Shown piece after piece: positions 32,614-40,470 of a stretch of DNA of 60,194 bases. The position numbers and the translations under genes are program-made. Position 1 is the stretch's first letter; each line of letters starts with the position of its first letter. The stretch comes from a bacterium. GTDB lineage: Bacteria > Actinomycetota > Acidimicrobiia > Spongiisociales > JAENVV01. The notes under the pieces were generated by a model. The model worked only from the letters and a program-made list of their open reading frames with translations, was not told the DNA's origin and did no database searches. The stretch lies in NCBI GenBank assembly GCA_024639975.1, contig JAHEFX010000004.1, positions 1 through 60,194 of the forward strand. Reading direction: 5' to 3'.

Positions 32614-33186
32614 TCAGGTCCCCTGGACCTCGGGGCTCGGACCGCGGGCCTCGTGGAGCTCGCCGAGCTCCGCGCGGATCTCGCGGAGGGCAGAGGTGAG
32701 CAGGTGATCGACCCGGCCGAGTTGCTCGATCGCCGAGTCCTCTGAGCGGAGCCGAACAGCCGAGGCTTCGACCTCCGCGTTGCGCACCAGGACGTTCGCC
32801 TCCTGGACCGCTTCGGCGAGGATCGTGTGGTCCGACACGAGCTCCTTGGCCTTGGCCCTCGCCTGGTCGAGCACCTTGTGGGCCTGTCGACGGATCTCCT
32901 CGGCGTCCTCGTTCGTCCGGGCGATGAACGACTCGCGCTCGCGGATCATCCAGCGAGCGACCCGAAGCTCCTCGGGGAGTTGGTCCTTGACCTGTTCGAG
33001 GGCTGCCAGCACCTCCTGGCGCTCGAGACGGATGTGTCCGCCCATCGTGGTCTTGGCCTCGTGGACGGCGAGTATGAGCTGCTCGAGCAGGCCCTCCACC
33101 CGGCCGATCTCGTCGGGACCGAGCTCCTCGATCGGGGTCGGTTCGTCGATGTCTTCGAACTCCGAGAGCGGGTCGTGGGGATCCAT
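32614..33186 (-). CDS. DivIVA-like coiled-coil protein
   Basis: The 190-residue product is acidic at its N-terminus (MDPHDPLSEFEDIDEP) and then almost entirely helical with heptad character from residue 30 to 185 (for example EEIRRQAHKVLDQARAKAKE). Between coaD and yceD many actinobacteria encode a protein of this kind related to DivIVA/SepIVA, which organises septal or polar growth. The membrane-binding N-terminal motif of true DivIVA is not seen, so the relation is by position and helix pattern. The ATG overlaps the coaD stop by one base. Confidence 0.75.
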   Translation of the reverse strand: MDPHDPLSEFEDIDEPTPIEELGPDEIGRVEGLLEQLILAVHEAKTTMGGHIRLERQEVLAALEQVKDQLPEELRVARWMIRERESFIARTNEDAEEIRRQAHKVLDQARAKAKELVSDHTILAEAVQEANVLVRNAEVEASAVRLRSEDSAIEQLGRVDHLLTSALREIRAELGELHEARGPSPEVQGT

Positions 33187-33656
33187 CACGGCTCCTGTTT
33201 GGAAGCGAGCGCGGCCATGACCGGCTCGGGGACGAGGGCGGCGACATCGCCTCCGAGCCGCCACACCTCCTTGACGAGGGAAGAAGAGACGAATCGGTAC
33301 TCGGCGGCGGTCGGCAGGAAGACGGTCTCGATACCGGTGAGATGGCGATTCATGTGGGCCATGCCGATCTCGTACTCCCAGTCGGCGCTCTCGCGGAGGC
33401 CCTTCACGAGGGCAGTGGCGCCGAGCTCGGAGGCCAATTCGACGAGTAGCCCGTCGAAGCCCACGACTTCTATCTGCCCATCGAACAACTCATCGACGAG
33501 GGCGGCGCGCTCTTCGAGGGTGAACAGCGGTGCCTTCGAGGGGTTGGCAACCACGCCGACCACGACCTTGTCGAAGATGTGCAGGGCACGTCGGAGCACG
33601 TCGACGTGGCCGAGTGTCGGCGGATCGAAGCTCCCGGGGCAGAGTGCCGTAGTCAC
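33186..33656 (-). CDS. coaD: Phosphopantetheine adenylyltransferase
   Basis: CoaD adenylates 4'-phosphopantetheine, the penultimate step to coenzyme A. The 156-residue protein has the nucleotidyl transferase signature CPGSFDPPTLGH (residues 6-17), VKGLRESADWEYEIGMAHMN (about 85-104) and FVSSSLVKEVWRLGGDV (about 125-141). The GTG start at 33656 overlaps the rsmD stop as GTGA; the frame beyond it to 33725 lacks family similarity. Confidence 0.97.
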   Translation of the reverse strand: MTTALCPGSFDPPTLGHVDVLRRALHIFDKVVVGVVANPSKAPLFTLEERAALVDELFDGQIEVVGFDGLLVELASELGATALVKGLRESADWEYEIGMAHMNRHLTGIETVFLPTAAEYRFVSSSLVKEVWRLGGDVAALVPEPVMAALASKQEP

Positions 33657-34195
33657 GGCGTCCTTTCGTCGCGGTACCACCAGAGCTGGGCCGAGCCGTA
33701 GGTCCGCTCGTCGACGAGCGGCCACGGCGCCTCGGGGACCGGCTCCCCCACCCGGCGATGCAACAGCACCGTGGCTCCGGGCGCGAGGTGCGGCGCTAGG
33801 GCGGAGAGCACCTCGACAACGGAGGATATGTCCATCGGGTAGGGCGGATCAACGAATGCCAGGTCGAAGGAGCCACTCGGCGGTCTCGCCAGCACCCGCT
33901 CGACCCGGTCGACGAGCACCTTCCCACCCAGCGAAACCGCTTCGACGTTGTGCTCGAGCACCCCGGCGGTCGAGCGGTCGGCCTCCACGAAGGTCGCCGA
34001 GGCGGCGCCCCGACTGAGGGCTTCGAGTCCCATGCTCCCGGTCCCCGCGTAGAGGTCGAGGACGACGGTGTCGACGATCTCGGGAGCGAGAATGTTGAAG
34101 ATGGCCTCTCTCGCCCGATCGGTCATGGGCCGTGTCGTCTGACCCTTGGGGCTCTGCAACCGCCTGCCCCGAGCCTCTCCACCGATGATCCGCAT
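33653..34195 (-). CDS. rsmD: 16S rRNA (guanine966-N2)-methyltransferase
   Basis: RsmD methylates G966 of 16S rRNA. The 180-residue product starts MRIIGGEARGRRL and shows the SAM loop DLYAGTGSMGLEAL (about residue 47) and the catalytic VDPPYP (115-120), an N6/N2-methylase type motif. A TAGCCT box 7 bases upstream selects the ATG at 34195 over longer readings. It is the first gene of the minus-strand block running to cdd. Confidence 0.96.
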   Translation of the reverse strand: MRIIGGEARGRRLQSPKGQTTRPMTDRAREAIFNILAPEIVDTVVLDLYAGTGSMGLEALSRGAASATFVEADRSTAGVLEHNVEAVSLGGKVLVDRVERVLARPPSGSFDLAFVDPPYPMDISSVVEVLSALAPHLAPGATVLLHRRVGEPVPEAPWPLVDERTYGSAQLWWYRDERTP

Positions 34196-34202
34196 GATCG
34201 GG

Positions 34203-34208
34203 AGGCTA
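34203..34208 (-). promoter_or_regulatory. -10 box of rsmD-coaD (TAGCCT)
   Basis: On the minus strand TAGCCT ends exactly 7 bases before the rsmD ATG: a leaderless start for the block. Confidence 0.5.
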
Positions 34209-34285
34209 CGCCCCGATCGAACGATCCCAGCGAGGGCCTCCCCCGGCGGCGACACCGCCGCAGACGATGCGTCGAGTCTCGTCGA

Positions 34286-34291
34286 TAGGCT
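34286..34291 (+). promoter_or_regulatory. -10 box upstream of the bkdA1 leader ORF (TAGGCT)
   Basis: TAGGCT ends 7 bases before a GTG at 34299, the same geometry as at many annotated genes here, although the first large gene begins only at 34352. Confidence 0.5.
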
Positions 34292-34298
34292 CGGCGCC

Positions 34299-34355
34299 GT
34301 GATCCCACGCGAAGCGATCGAACCCACCTCATCCGGCGCCCGGGAGACCTCGTGA
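34299..34355 (+). CDS. Possible 18-residue leader peptide upstream of bkdA1
   Basis: A short frame begins with a GTG placed 7 bases after a TAGGCT box and encodes MIPREAIEPTSSGARETS. Its stop overlaps the bkdA1 start as GTGA, so ribosomes translating it would arrive exactly at the bkdA1 start. It could be a leader peptide that couples translation, or simply a leader sequence that happens to be open. The peptide is not rich in branched-chain residues, so classical attenuation is not evident. Confidence 0.4.
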   Translation: MIPREAIEPTSSGARETS

Positions 34356-35581
34356 CCGAGCCCGGCCCAGTACGACTCGAGATCCCGTCACCCCCCGGCG
34401 GGCCCGGCCATCACGCCGAGTTCTCCCACGTCCGGCTGTCCGAACCCGGTGCCGCTCCCCGGCCCGAGATCGACGCCGAACCGGACACCATGACGGACCT
34501 CGCCTTCGATCTCATCCGGGTGCTCGACGACGACGGCATCGCCGTCGGTCCCTGGGACCCCGGCCTCACACGGGACGACCTGCTCCGAGGCCTGCGCGAC
34601 ATGCTGACGGTGCGCTCCTACGACCGGCGGATGTTGACCGCCCAGCGCCAGGGCAAGACCTCGTTCTACATGCGGTCGCTCGGCGAGGAAGCGGTGTCGT
34701 GTGCGCACCGAGCCGAGTTGGGTCCGGAGGACATGACCTTCCCCACCTACCGACAGCAGGGCCTCCTCATCGCATCGGGGTACCCGCTCGAACTGATGAT
34801 GAACCAGGTCTACTCCAACGTGGCCGACCCGCTGCACGGCCGCCAGCTCCCGGTCATGTACACCTCGCGATCGCACGGGTTCTTCTCGATCTCGGGCAAC
34901 CTCGCCACACAGTTCATCCAGGCCGTGGGATGGGCGATGGCATCGGCGATCAAGGGCTCGACCGCGATCGCGAGCGCCTGGATCGGCGATGGCTCCACGG
35001 CCGAATCCGACTTCCACTCCGGCATGCTCTTCGCCTCCACCTACCAGCCGCCGGTCCTGCTGAACATCGTGAACAACCAATGGGCGATCTCGACGTCCCA
35101 AGACGTCGCACGCGGCCACGCATCCACCTTCGCTGCACGCGGTCTGGGATTCGGCATCCCCTCGCTCAGGGTCGACGGAAACGACTTCCTCGCCGGCCGT
35201 TCGGTCACCCGCTGGGCCGCGGACCGGGCGCGGGCCGGCCTCGGACCGACGCTCATCGAGTGGGTGACCTACCGGGCAGGCGCCCATTCCACCTCCGACG
35301 ACCCGGACGGCTACCGACCCGTGGGGGAGGCGGCAGCCTGGCCCTTGGGCGATCCGGTGGAGCGACTGGAACGACACCTCCTCGCGACCGGGGCGGCCAC
35401 GCGTGCCGAGCTGGACTCCCTGGCCGAAGAAGTCGAAGCGACGGTGGCCGAGGCCCAGGCCGCCGCCCTCGCCCACGGGACACTGCACACCCATCCCGCG
35501 TCGGTGAAGGACATGTTCGAGGACGTGTACGCAGAGATCCCCCCGCACCTGCAGGCGCAGCGCGACGAGGCCGGGTCCTGA
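34352..35581 (+). CDS. bkdA1: Branched-chain 2-oxoacid dehydrogenase E1 alpha subunit
   Basis: With E1 beta this protein decarboxylates the keto acids of valine, leucine and isoleucine. The 409-residue product resembles Pseudomonas BkdA1: YMRSLGEEAVSCAHRAELG, GFFSISGNLATQFIQAVGWA, the ThDP motif WIGDGSTAESDFHS (about residue 210), NIVNNQWAISTSQ and the phosphorylation-loop-like RAGAHSTSDDPDGYRP (about 310). The GTG at 34352 has GGGAG upstream. The E2 and E3 partners are not adjacent. Confidence 0.92.
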   Translation: MTEPGPVRLEIPSPPGGPGHHAEFSHVRLSEPGAAPRPEIDAEPDTMTDLAFDLIRVLDDDGIAVGPWDPGLTRDDLLRGLRDMLTVRSYDRRMLTAQRQGKTSFYMRSLGEEAVSCAHRAELGPEDMTFPTYRQQGLLIASGYPLELMMNQVYSNVADPLHGRQLPVMYTSRSHGFFSISGNLATQFIQAVGWAMASAIKGSTAIASAWIGDGSTAESDFHSGMLFASTYQPPVLLNIVNNQWAISTSQDVARGHASTFAARGLGFGIPSLRVDGNDFLAGRSVTRWAADRARAGLGPTLIEWVTYRAGAHSTSDDPDGYRPVGEAAAWPLGDPVERLERHLLATGAATRAELDSLAEEVEATVAEAQAAALAHGTLHTHPASVKDMFEDVYAEIPPHLQAQRDEAGS

Positions 35582-35582
35582 C

Positions 35583-36596
35583 ATGGCTTCCATGAGCATG
35601 GTCGAGGCAATCCGCGACGCCCACGGCGTCGCCATGGAGCGGGACGAGTCGGTCGTCGTGTTCGGTGAGGACGTCGGGTTCTTCGGCGGCGTGTTCCGAT
35701 GCACCCAGGGCCTGCAGGAGCGCTTCGGGTCCCATCGGTGCTTCGACACCCCGATCAGCGAATCAGGCATCGTGGGAGCCGCGATCGGGATGGCCGCCAA
35801 CGGTCTCCGGCCGTGTGTGGAGATCCAGTTCGCCGACTACATGTACCCGGCGTACGACCAGATCGTCTCGGAGGCCGCCCGGCTCCGCCATCGCTCGGCG
35901 GGCGACTTCACCGCCCCCATCACGATCCGCATGCCGACCGGGGGCGGCATCTTCGGGGGCCAGACCCACTCCCAGAGCCCCGAGGCCCTGTTCACCCATG
36001 TGGCCGGACTGACGACGATCGTCCCCTCGAATCCCTACGACGCCAAGGGGCTCCTCCTGTCGGCGATCGAGAGCCCCGATCCCGTTGTGTTCCTGGAACC
36101 CAAGCGTCTCTACCACGGCGCCTTCGCAGGCAGACCCGATGATCGTGTGATTCCTTGGAACGAGCACGAGCTCGGCGAGGTACCCGATGGGCACTACACC
36201 GTTCCCATCGGCAAGGCAGCCGTGCGCCGGGAGGGAGCCGATCTCACGGTCGTCACCTACGGGACGATGGTCCACGTGGCCGCGACGGCCATGGACGAGT
36301 CGGGGATCGACGGCGAGATCATCGATCTCCGCACGCTCGTGCCCTTCGACATCGACCTCGTCCTGGCGTCGGTCAGGAAGACGGGCCGATGCATCGTGCT
36401 CCACGAAGCCACCAAGACCTCGGGATTCGGAGCCGAGGTCGCAGCGCTCGTCCAGGCCAAGGCCTTCTTCTCGCTCGAGGCACCGGTGCGCCGGGTCACG
36501 GGGTGGGACACGCCCTACCCCCACGCCCAGGAGTGGGACTACTTCCCCGGCCCTGACCGGCTGGTCAGGGCGATGGCCGAGACACTGGCGATCTGA
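35583..36596 (+). CDS. bkdA2: Branched-chain 2-oxoacid dehydrogenase E1 beta subunit
   Basis: The beta subunit completes the E1 heterotetramer. The 337-residue protein shows VVFGEDVGFFGGVFRCTQGL (about residue 26), DTPISESGIVGAAIGMA (about 56), EIQFADYMYPAYDQI (about 80) and HEATKTSGFGAEVAA (about 275). It starts one base after the alpha subunit stop, so the two are one translational unit. The pair may serve amino acid catabolism or supply branched primers for fatty acids. Confidence 0.94.
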   Translation: MASMSMVEAIRDAHGVAMERDESVVVFGEDVGFFGGVFRCTQGLQERFGSHRCFDTPISESGIVGAAIGMAANGLRPCVEIQFADYMYPAYDQIVSEAARLRHRSAGDFTAPITIRMPTGGGIFGGQTHSQSPEALFTHVAGLTTIVPSNPYDAKGLLLSAIESPDPVVFLEPKRLYHGAFAGRPDDRVIPWNEHELGEVPDGHYTVPIGKAAVRREGADLTVVTYGTMVHVAATAMDESGIDGEIIDLRTLVPFDIDLVLASVRKTGRCIVLHEATKTSGFGAEVAALVQAKAFFSLEAPVRRVTGWDTPYPHAQEWDYFPGPDRLVRAMAETLAI

Positions 36597-36603
36597 GGCC
36601 CGC

Positions 36604-38778
36604 CTAGGACTTGAAGAGGTACTCGACGACCTCGGCGTCGGGGAAGAAGGCCGTCAACTCCTCGGCGAGTTCGGGATGCTCGGCTAGTTGTGGATCGACA
36701 TCGACGAGGGCGAAGGCGTCCTCGCGAGCACCGACCAGCAGGTCCGTGTCGCGCAGGATGTCGCCGAGGCGAAGATCGCCCCTCCCGGACTGGCGGTCGC
36801 CGAAGACCGAGCCCTGGCCTCGGATCTCGAGGTCTCGCTCGGCCAGGCGGAAGCCGTCCGTCGTCGCGACCATCGCCTCGATCCGCGCCTCGCCGTCCTC
36901 GGTGGTCGGGTCGGCGACCAGTACGCAATGACCGGGGTGGGCACCTCGTCCGACCCGGCCCCGGAGTTGGTGGAGCTGGGACAGCCCGAACCGGTCGGCG
37001 TCGAGGATCACCATCATCGTGGCGTTCGGGATGTCGATCCCGACCTCGATGACCGTCGTCGCCACGAGCAGGTCGACCGAGCCGGATCGCATCTGCTCCA
37101 TGGCTTCTGCCTTCTCCTCGGGTTTGAGCTGGCCGTGGAGGAGGCCGACGGCGAGGTCCGGGAAGAGGCCCGACAAGCGATCGTGCCATTCGGTCGCCGA
37201 AGCCGCCTCGACCTTCGAGGACTCCTCGACGAGGGGGCAGACAACGAACACCTGACGACCCGCCACCGCCTCCGAGCGCACCCGATCCCAGACCGGGTCG
37301 AGGTCGGTCGGGGTGACGGCCTCGGTGGTGGTGGGCGTGCGACCGGGGGGCATCTCGTCGAGGAGGCTGACGTCGAGGTCGCCGTAGAGCGTCATCGAGA
37401 GCGTTCTCGGGATCGGGGTCGCCGTCATGATCAGTTGGTCGGGCTCGATTGCGCCCGCCTGCTCCTTCAGGGCCACCCGCTGACCGACGCCGAACCGGTG
37501 CTGTTCATCGACCACGGCGGTGGACAACGCCGAGAAGGCAACTCCTTCCTGGATGAGCGCGTGGGTCCCGACCACGATGTCGACCCGACCATCGGCGATC
37601 ATCGAGACCAGCTCGGTTCGGTCGGCCCCCGGAGCAGCCGTGCAGAGCGCCTGGCTCCCGGTGAGCAGCGCGACCGAAACGGTTGGGCCCTCGGTGCCGG
37701 CCTCGAACAACGACCCGGTCCCCGATCCGTCGCTCTGGGCCGGCGCCAATCCGGCCCCCTCGAGCAGATCGGTGATCCCGAGGAAGTGCTGGGTCGCCAG
37801 GACCTCGGTCGGAGCCATCACGGCCCCTTGGTGGCCCGCTTCCACGGCGACCAACAGGGCTGCGACCGCAACGACCGTCTTGCCGGAGCCGACCTCGCCC
37901 TGCAGGAGCCGATGCATCGGGTGGGTGCTGGCCATGTCCTCGGTGATCTCGCCGATGACCCGACGCTGGGCATCGGTGAGCGGGAAGCCGAGGGCGCCCA
38001 CGAACGCCCCCACGAGTGACCCGTCTCCCCGATGGGCGACGCCGACCGCCGACTCGGCCTTCTGGCGCTTGGCGAGCGCCAGGGAGAGCTCGATCCGGAA
38101 GAACTCGTCGAAGACGAGTCGCTTTCGCGCCGTTCGGGCCTCACCGAGGTTCTCCGGGAAGTGGATGGCCTGCAGGGCGGCGGCTCGGTCGACGACCTCA
38201 CGGTGTCGTCGGATCCGGGCCGGGACCGGGTCGGCCACCGGCTGCGAGCGCCGAAGGGCGTTGTGGACCGCCTTGCGGAGGGTCGTGGGCCCGACATCGT
38301 TCACCGACCGGTGGATCGGGACCACCCGACCGGTGGTGAGCGATTCCCCGCCGGACAACACGTCGGCGACGGGGCTCTTCATCTGTAGTCGCCCCTTGAA
38401 GCGCTCGAGCTTGCCGGACAAGGCGACCTCGCGGTCCTTGAGCTGATTGACCCGGAACCCCTGGTTGAACCAGGTCACGGCAACCGTGCCCGACTCGTCG
38501 GCGACGACGGCGTTGACGAGGACGAGCCCTTTGCGGACCCGTCGACTCGAGATCGACGTGACGCGACCGATCACCGTCACCTCCTTGTCGACCGGCGCCT
38601 GGGCGAGGGGGACGACCGTCGAGCGGTCCAGGTATCGGCGGGGCGTGTGGAGGAGGAGGTCGGTCACCGACTCGACACCGCCGGCGCGCAACGCCCTGCC
38701 GCGCGCGCCGCCCAGCTCCTTGACCTCGGTCACGTCGACCGAGGTGAGGTAGGCGAGGCTGCGGCCACGGGTCGTCAT
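36604..38778 (-). CDS. recG: ATP-dependent DNA helicase RecG
   Basis: RecG remodels stalled replication forks. The 724-residue protein has the N-terminal wedge (OB-fold, about 65-150) and helicase lobes: LLQGEVGSGKTVVAVA (Walker A, 294-301), APTEVLATQH (about 321), the DEQH box VVDEQHRFGVGQR (424-427), TATPIPRTLSMTLYGDLD and QLRGRVGRGAHPGHC. The frame is open to 38826, where a TTG could start; the ATG at 38778 fits the family N-terminus better, with a GTG at 38784 as another option. It diverges from the heliorhodopsin gene. Confidence 0.96.
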   Translation of the reverse strand: MTTRGRSLAYLTSVDVTEVKELGGARGRALRAGGVESVTDLLLHTPRRYLDRSTVVPLAQAPVDKEVTVIGRVTSISSRRVRKGLVLVNAVVADESGTVAVTWFNQGFRVNQLKDREVALSGKLERFKGRLQMKSPVADVLSGGESLTTGRVVPIHRSVNDVGPTTLRKAVHNALRRSQPVADPVPARIRRHREVVDRAAALQAIHFPENLGEARTARKRLVFDEFFRIELSLALAKRQKAESAVGVAHRGDGSLVGAFVGALGFPLTDAQRRVIGEITEDMASTHPMHRLLQGEVGSGKTVVAVAALLVAVEAGHQGAVMAPTEVLATQHFLGITDLLEGAGLAPAQSDGSGTGSLFEAGTEGPTVSVALLTGSQALCTAAPGADRTELVSMIADGRVDIVVGTHALIQEGVAFSALSTAVVDEQHRFGVGQRVALKEQAGAIEPDQLIMTATPIPRTLSMTLYGDLDVSLLDEMPPGRTPTTTEAVTPTDLDPVWDRVRSEAVAGRQVFVVCPLVEESSKVEAASATEWHDRLSGLFPDLAVGLLHGQLKPEEKAEAMEQMRSGSVDLLVATTVIEVGIDIPNATMMVILDADRFGLSQLHQLRGRVGRGAHPGHCVLVADPTTEDGEARIEAMVATTDGFRLAERDLEIRGQGSVFGDRQSGRGDLRLGDILRDTDLLVGAREDAFALVDVDPQLAEHPELAEELTAFFPDAEVVEYLFKS

Positions 38779-38828
38779 CGACACCCATTGTCGTTGACGG
38801 GTGCGATACGAAGGTGCCTCCCGCAACG

Positions 38829-38834
38829 TAGGCT
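38829..38834 (+). promoter_or_regulatory. -10 box of the heliorhodopsin gene (TAGGCT)
   Basis: TAGGCT lies 24 bases before the ATG at 38859. The expected leader of about 18 bases contains GGAGAGAG (38847-38854) as ribosome site, so this gene differs from the leaderless majority. Confidence 0.45.
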
Positions 38835-38858
38835 CATCGCACCCCCGGAGAGAGACCC

Positions 38859-39632
38859 ATGACCACTGACGAAACCACCCGACGAATCGGCCGCCTGCGC
38901 GGCTACAACCTCGGCATGGGCGTCCTGCACGCCGTGCAGGGCGTGGCCGTGGTGGCGCTCGCCAACGACTTCTCCCTCCCCGTCACCGCCGCGTTCCTCG
39001 CCGGTGCCCCCGGCCTTCCCGAGTCCTACACCGGCGTCGAGCAACTCTTCTCCATCAACCTCGCCTGGGGTGTGGCGGTGTTCCTCTTCCTGTCGGCACT
39101 GGCCCACTTCATCATCGCCTCCCCGGGTGTCTTCACCTGGTATGGCGACAACCTCCGGAAGAACCGGAACTACGCCCGATGGGTCGAGTACTCGATCTCC
39201 TCCTCGGTCATGGTGATCCTGATCGCCATGCTCACCGGTCTCAGCGACCTTGCGGCGCTGATCGCCATCTTCGGCGTCAACGCCTCCATGATCCTCTTCG
39301 GTTGGCTGGTCGAGCGTGACCACGAGCCCGGTCAGAAGGGGTGGGGACTGCCGTTCTTCTTCGGGTGCATCGCCGGCATCGTTCCCTGGATCGCCATCGG
39401 CATCTACCTCTGGAGCCCCACGGTCGAAGGCGGCCCTCCCAGCTTCGTGTACTGGATCTTCTTCTCGCTGTTCATCTTCTTCAACTCGTTCGCGTTGAAC
39501 CAGATCCTGCAGTACAAGCCCGTGGGCAAGTGGCGCGACTACCTGTTCGGCGAATCCGCCTACGTGGCGCTCAGCCTCGTGGCCAAGTCGTTGCTCGCCT
39601 GGCAGGTGTTCGCCGGGGCCCTCACCGTCTGA
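38859..39632 (+). CDS. Heliorhodopsin
   Basis: Heliorhodopsins are retinal proteins inverted in the membrane relative to type 1 rhodopsins, with the N-terminus inside; they do not pump ions appreciably and their role is debated. The 257-residue protein has seven helices and the full diagnostic set: RLRGYNLGMGVLHAVQG (His24), ALANDFSLPVT, HFIIASPG (His83), RWVEYSISSSVM with the probable counterion Glu110, IFGVNASMILFGW, FFGCIAGIVPWIAIGIY, FFNSFALNQILQYK and the retinal lysine Lys243 in YVALSLVAKSLLAWQVF. It matches recalled heliorhodopsin 48C12 over most helices. No retinal synthesis gene is nearby. It lies between recG and rpmB. Confidence 0.96.
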   Translation: MTTDETTRRIGRLRGYNLGMGVLHAVQGVAVVALANDFSLPVTAAFLAGAPGLPESYTGVEQLFSINLAWGVAVFLFLSALAHFIIASPGVFTWYGDNLRKNRNYARWVEYSISSSVMVILIAMLTGLSDLAALIAIFGVNASMILFGWLVERDHEPGQKGWGLPFFFGCIAGIVPWIAIGIYLWSPTVEGGPPSFVYWIFFSLFIFFNSFALNQILQYKPVGKWRDYLFGESAYVALSLVAKSLLAWQVFAGALTV

Positions 39633-39672
39633 TCGGAGCCGGTTTCGGGTTTCCATTGACGGGACCCATTGC

Positions 39673-39678
39673 TACTCT
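39673..39678 (+). promoter_or_regulatory. -10 box of rpmB (TACTCT)
   Basis: TACTCT lies 33 bases upstream of the rpmB ATG; the leader of about 27 bases is C/U-rich. A TTGACG at 39656-39661 is too close to serve as its -35. Confidence 0.35.
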
Positions 39679-39711
39679 GCGGCCGATCCCTCCTCTCCCC
39701 ACAGGTTTGTC

Positions 39712-39900
39712 ATGTCCTACCGCTGCGAGATCTGCCAGAAGGAACCGAGCTTCGGCAAGCAGGTCACCTTCTCCCACAAGCGCTCTTCGCGCCGCTGGAA
39801 CCCGAACATCCAGAAGGTGCGCGTCAAGCACGGCTCCAACACCCGCAAGGCCCGCGTCTGCACGTCATGCATTCGGGCCGGCAAGGTCGAGAAGGCCTAG
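39712..39900 (+). CDS. rpmB: Ribosomal protein bL28, zinc-binding form
   Basis: bL28 belongs to the large ribosomal subunit. The 62-residue product has MSYRCEICQKEPSFGKQV, then SHKRSSRRWNPNIQKVR and CTSCIRAGKV, the usual signature. Both cysteine pairs (CEIC and CTSC) are present, marking the C+ form that needs zinc; actinobacteria often hold a zinc-free paralogue elsewhere for zinc starvation. The next gene follows after four bases. Confidence 0.97.
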   Translation: MSYRCEICQKEPSFGKQVTFSHKRSSRRWNPNIQKVRVKHGSNTRKARVCTSCIRAGKVEKA

Positions 39901-39904
39901 TCGG

Positions 39905-40117
39905 GTGCAAGGCGTCGTCAAGGTCTACGACACCGCCACGTCGACCGGCGTGGTCCTGCTCGATGCCGACCGGTCCGAGGTCTACCTCCGTCCCGGGTCG
40001 CTCGAGGGCTCCATCTTCCGGATGCTCCGCCAGGGCCAGCGCGTCGTCGTCGACGTCACCGAGGACGACGGCAAGCGCTTCGTCACCCGCGTCGGGTTGG
40101 GCACAGAAGGCGCCTGA
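39905..40117 (+). CDS. Small cold-shock-like (OB-fold) protein
   Basis: The 70-residue product starts MQGVVKVYDTATSTGVVLLD and ends RVVVDVTEDDGKRFVTRVG, the strand pattern of a cold-shock-type OB fold in which GVVKxYDxxxxxGVV replaces the usual GTVKWFNxxKGFGFI. The aromatic RNA-binding RNP1 residues are missing, so nucleic acid binding may differ. The GTG at 39905 lies four bases after rpmB, so the two are cotranscribed; a role at the ribosome is possible but unproven. Confidence 0.75.
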   Translation: MQGVVKVYDTATSTGVVLLDADRSEVYLRPGSLEGSIFRMLRQGQRVVVDVTEDDGKRFVTRVGLGTEGA

Positions 40118-40138
40118 CCGGCAATCGCCAATGGATCT

Positions 40139-40163
40139 GAAGGCCGGGCATCGCCCGGCCTTC
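40139..40163 (+). terminator. Terminator after rpmB and the cold-shock-like gene
   Basis: GAAGGCCGGGC-ATC-GCCCGGCCTTC is a perfect 11-bp stem 21 bases past the stop, followed by TCTCGTTT. Confidence 0.75.
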
Positions 40164-40175
40164 TCTCGTTTGGAG

Positions 40176-40181
40176 TACGCT
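40176..40181 (+). promoter_or_regulatory. -10 box of the RAM-domain gene (TACGCT)
   Basis: TACGCT ends 6 bases before the ATG at 40188, directly after the preceding terminator: a leaderless start. Confidence 0.5.
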
Positions 40182-40187
40182 CGCCCC

Positions 40188-40421
40188 ATGGTCAAGGCGT
40201 ACGTTCTCATCCAGACCGAAGTAGGCAAGGCGGCACCGGTGGCGGAGGCGGTCCGAGCCATCGATGGCGTGGAGGCCGCAGACGACGTCACCGGCCCCTA
40301 CGACGTCATCGTGAAGGCATCGGCGTCCAACGTCGACGACCTCGGACGCATGGTGGTTGCATCGATCCAACAGATCGACGGCATCACCCGCACCCTCACC
40401 TGCCCGGTCGTCCACCTGTAG
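40188..40421 (+). CDS. Stand-alone Lrp/AsnC ligand-binding (RAM) domain protein
   Basis: The 77-residue product consists only of the alpha/beta RAM domain of Lrp-type regulators: KAYVLIQTEVGKAAPVAEAV, then GVEAADDVTGPYDVIVKASA and ITRTLTCPVVHL. It lacks the DNA-binding domain. Such free domains form multimers and probably bind amino acids or modulate full Lrp proteins; what this one does is unknown. It is a monocistronic gene bounded by terminators. Confidence 0.88.
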   Translation: MVKAYVLIQTEVGKAAPVAEAVRAIDGVEAADDVTGPYDVIVKASASNVDDLGRMVVASIQQIDGITRTLTCPVVHL

Positions 40422-40438
40422 CCGGCCTCCGGCCGGCT
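40420..40438. terminator. Hairpin between the convergent RAM-domain and ddl genes
   Basis: AGCCGGCC-TCC-GGCCGGCT forms an 8-bp stem beginning in the stop codon of the plus-strand gene and 33 bases past the end of ddl on the other strand. It may serve both genes. Confidence 0.5.
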
Positions 40439-40470
40439 GCACTCAGCCGGCTCGGTGGCTTCCGGCCCAG

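Noticed and set aside
39656-39678. A TTGACG/TACTCT promoter pair for rpmB
   Set aside because: The spacing between the two boxes is only 11 bases, too short for a sigma-70 type promoter; only the -10 box is kept.
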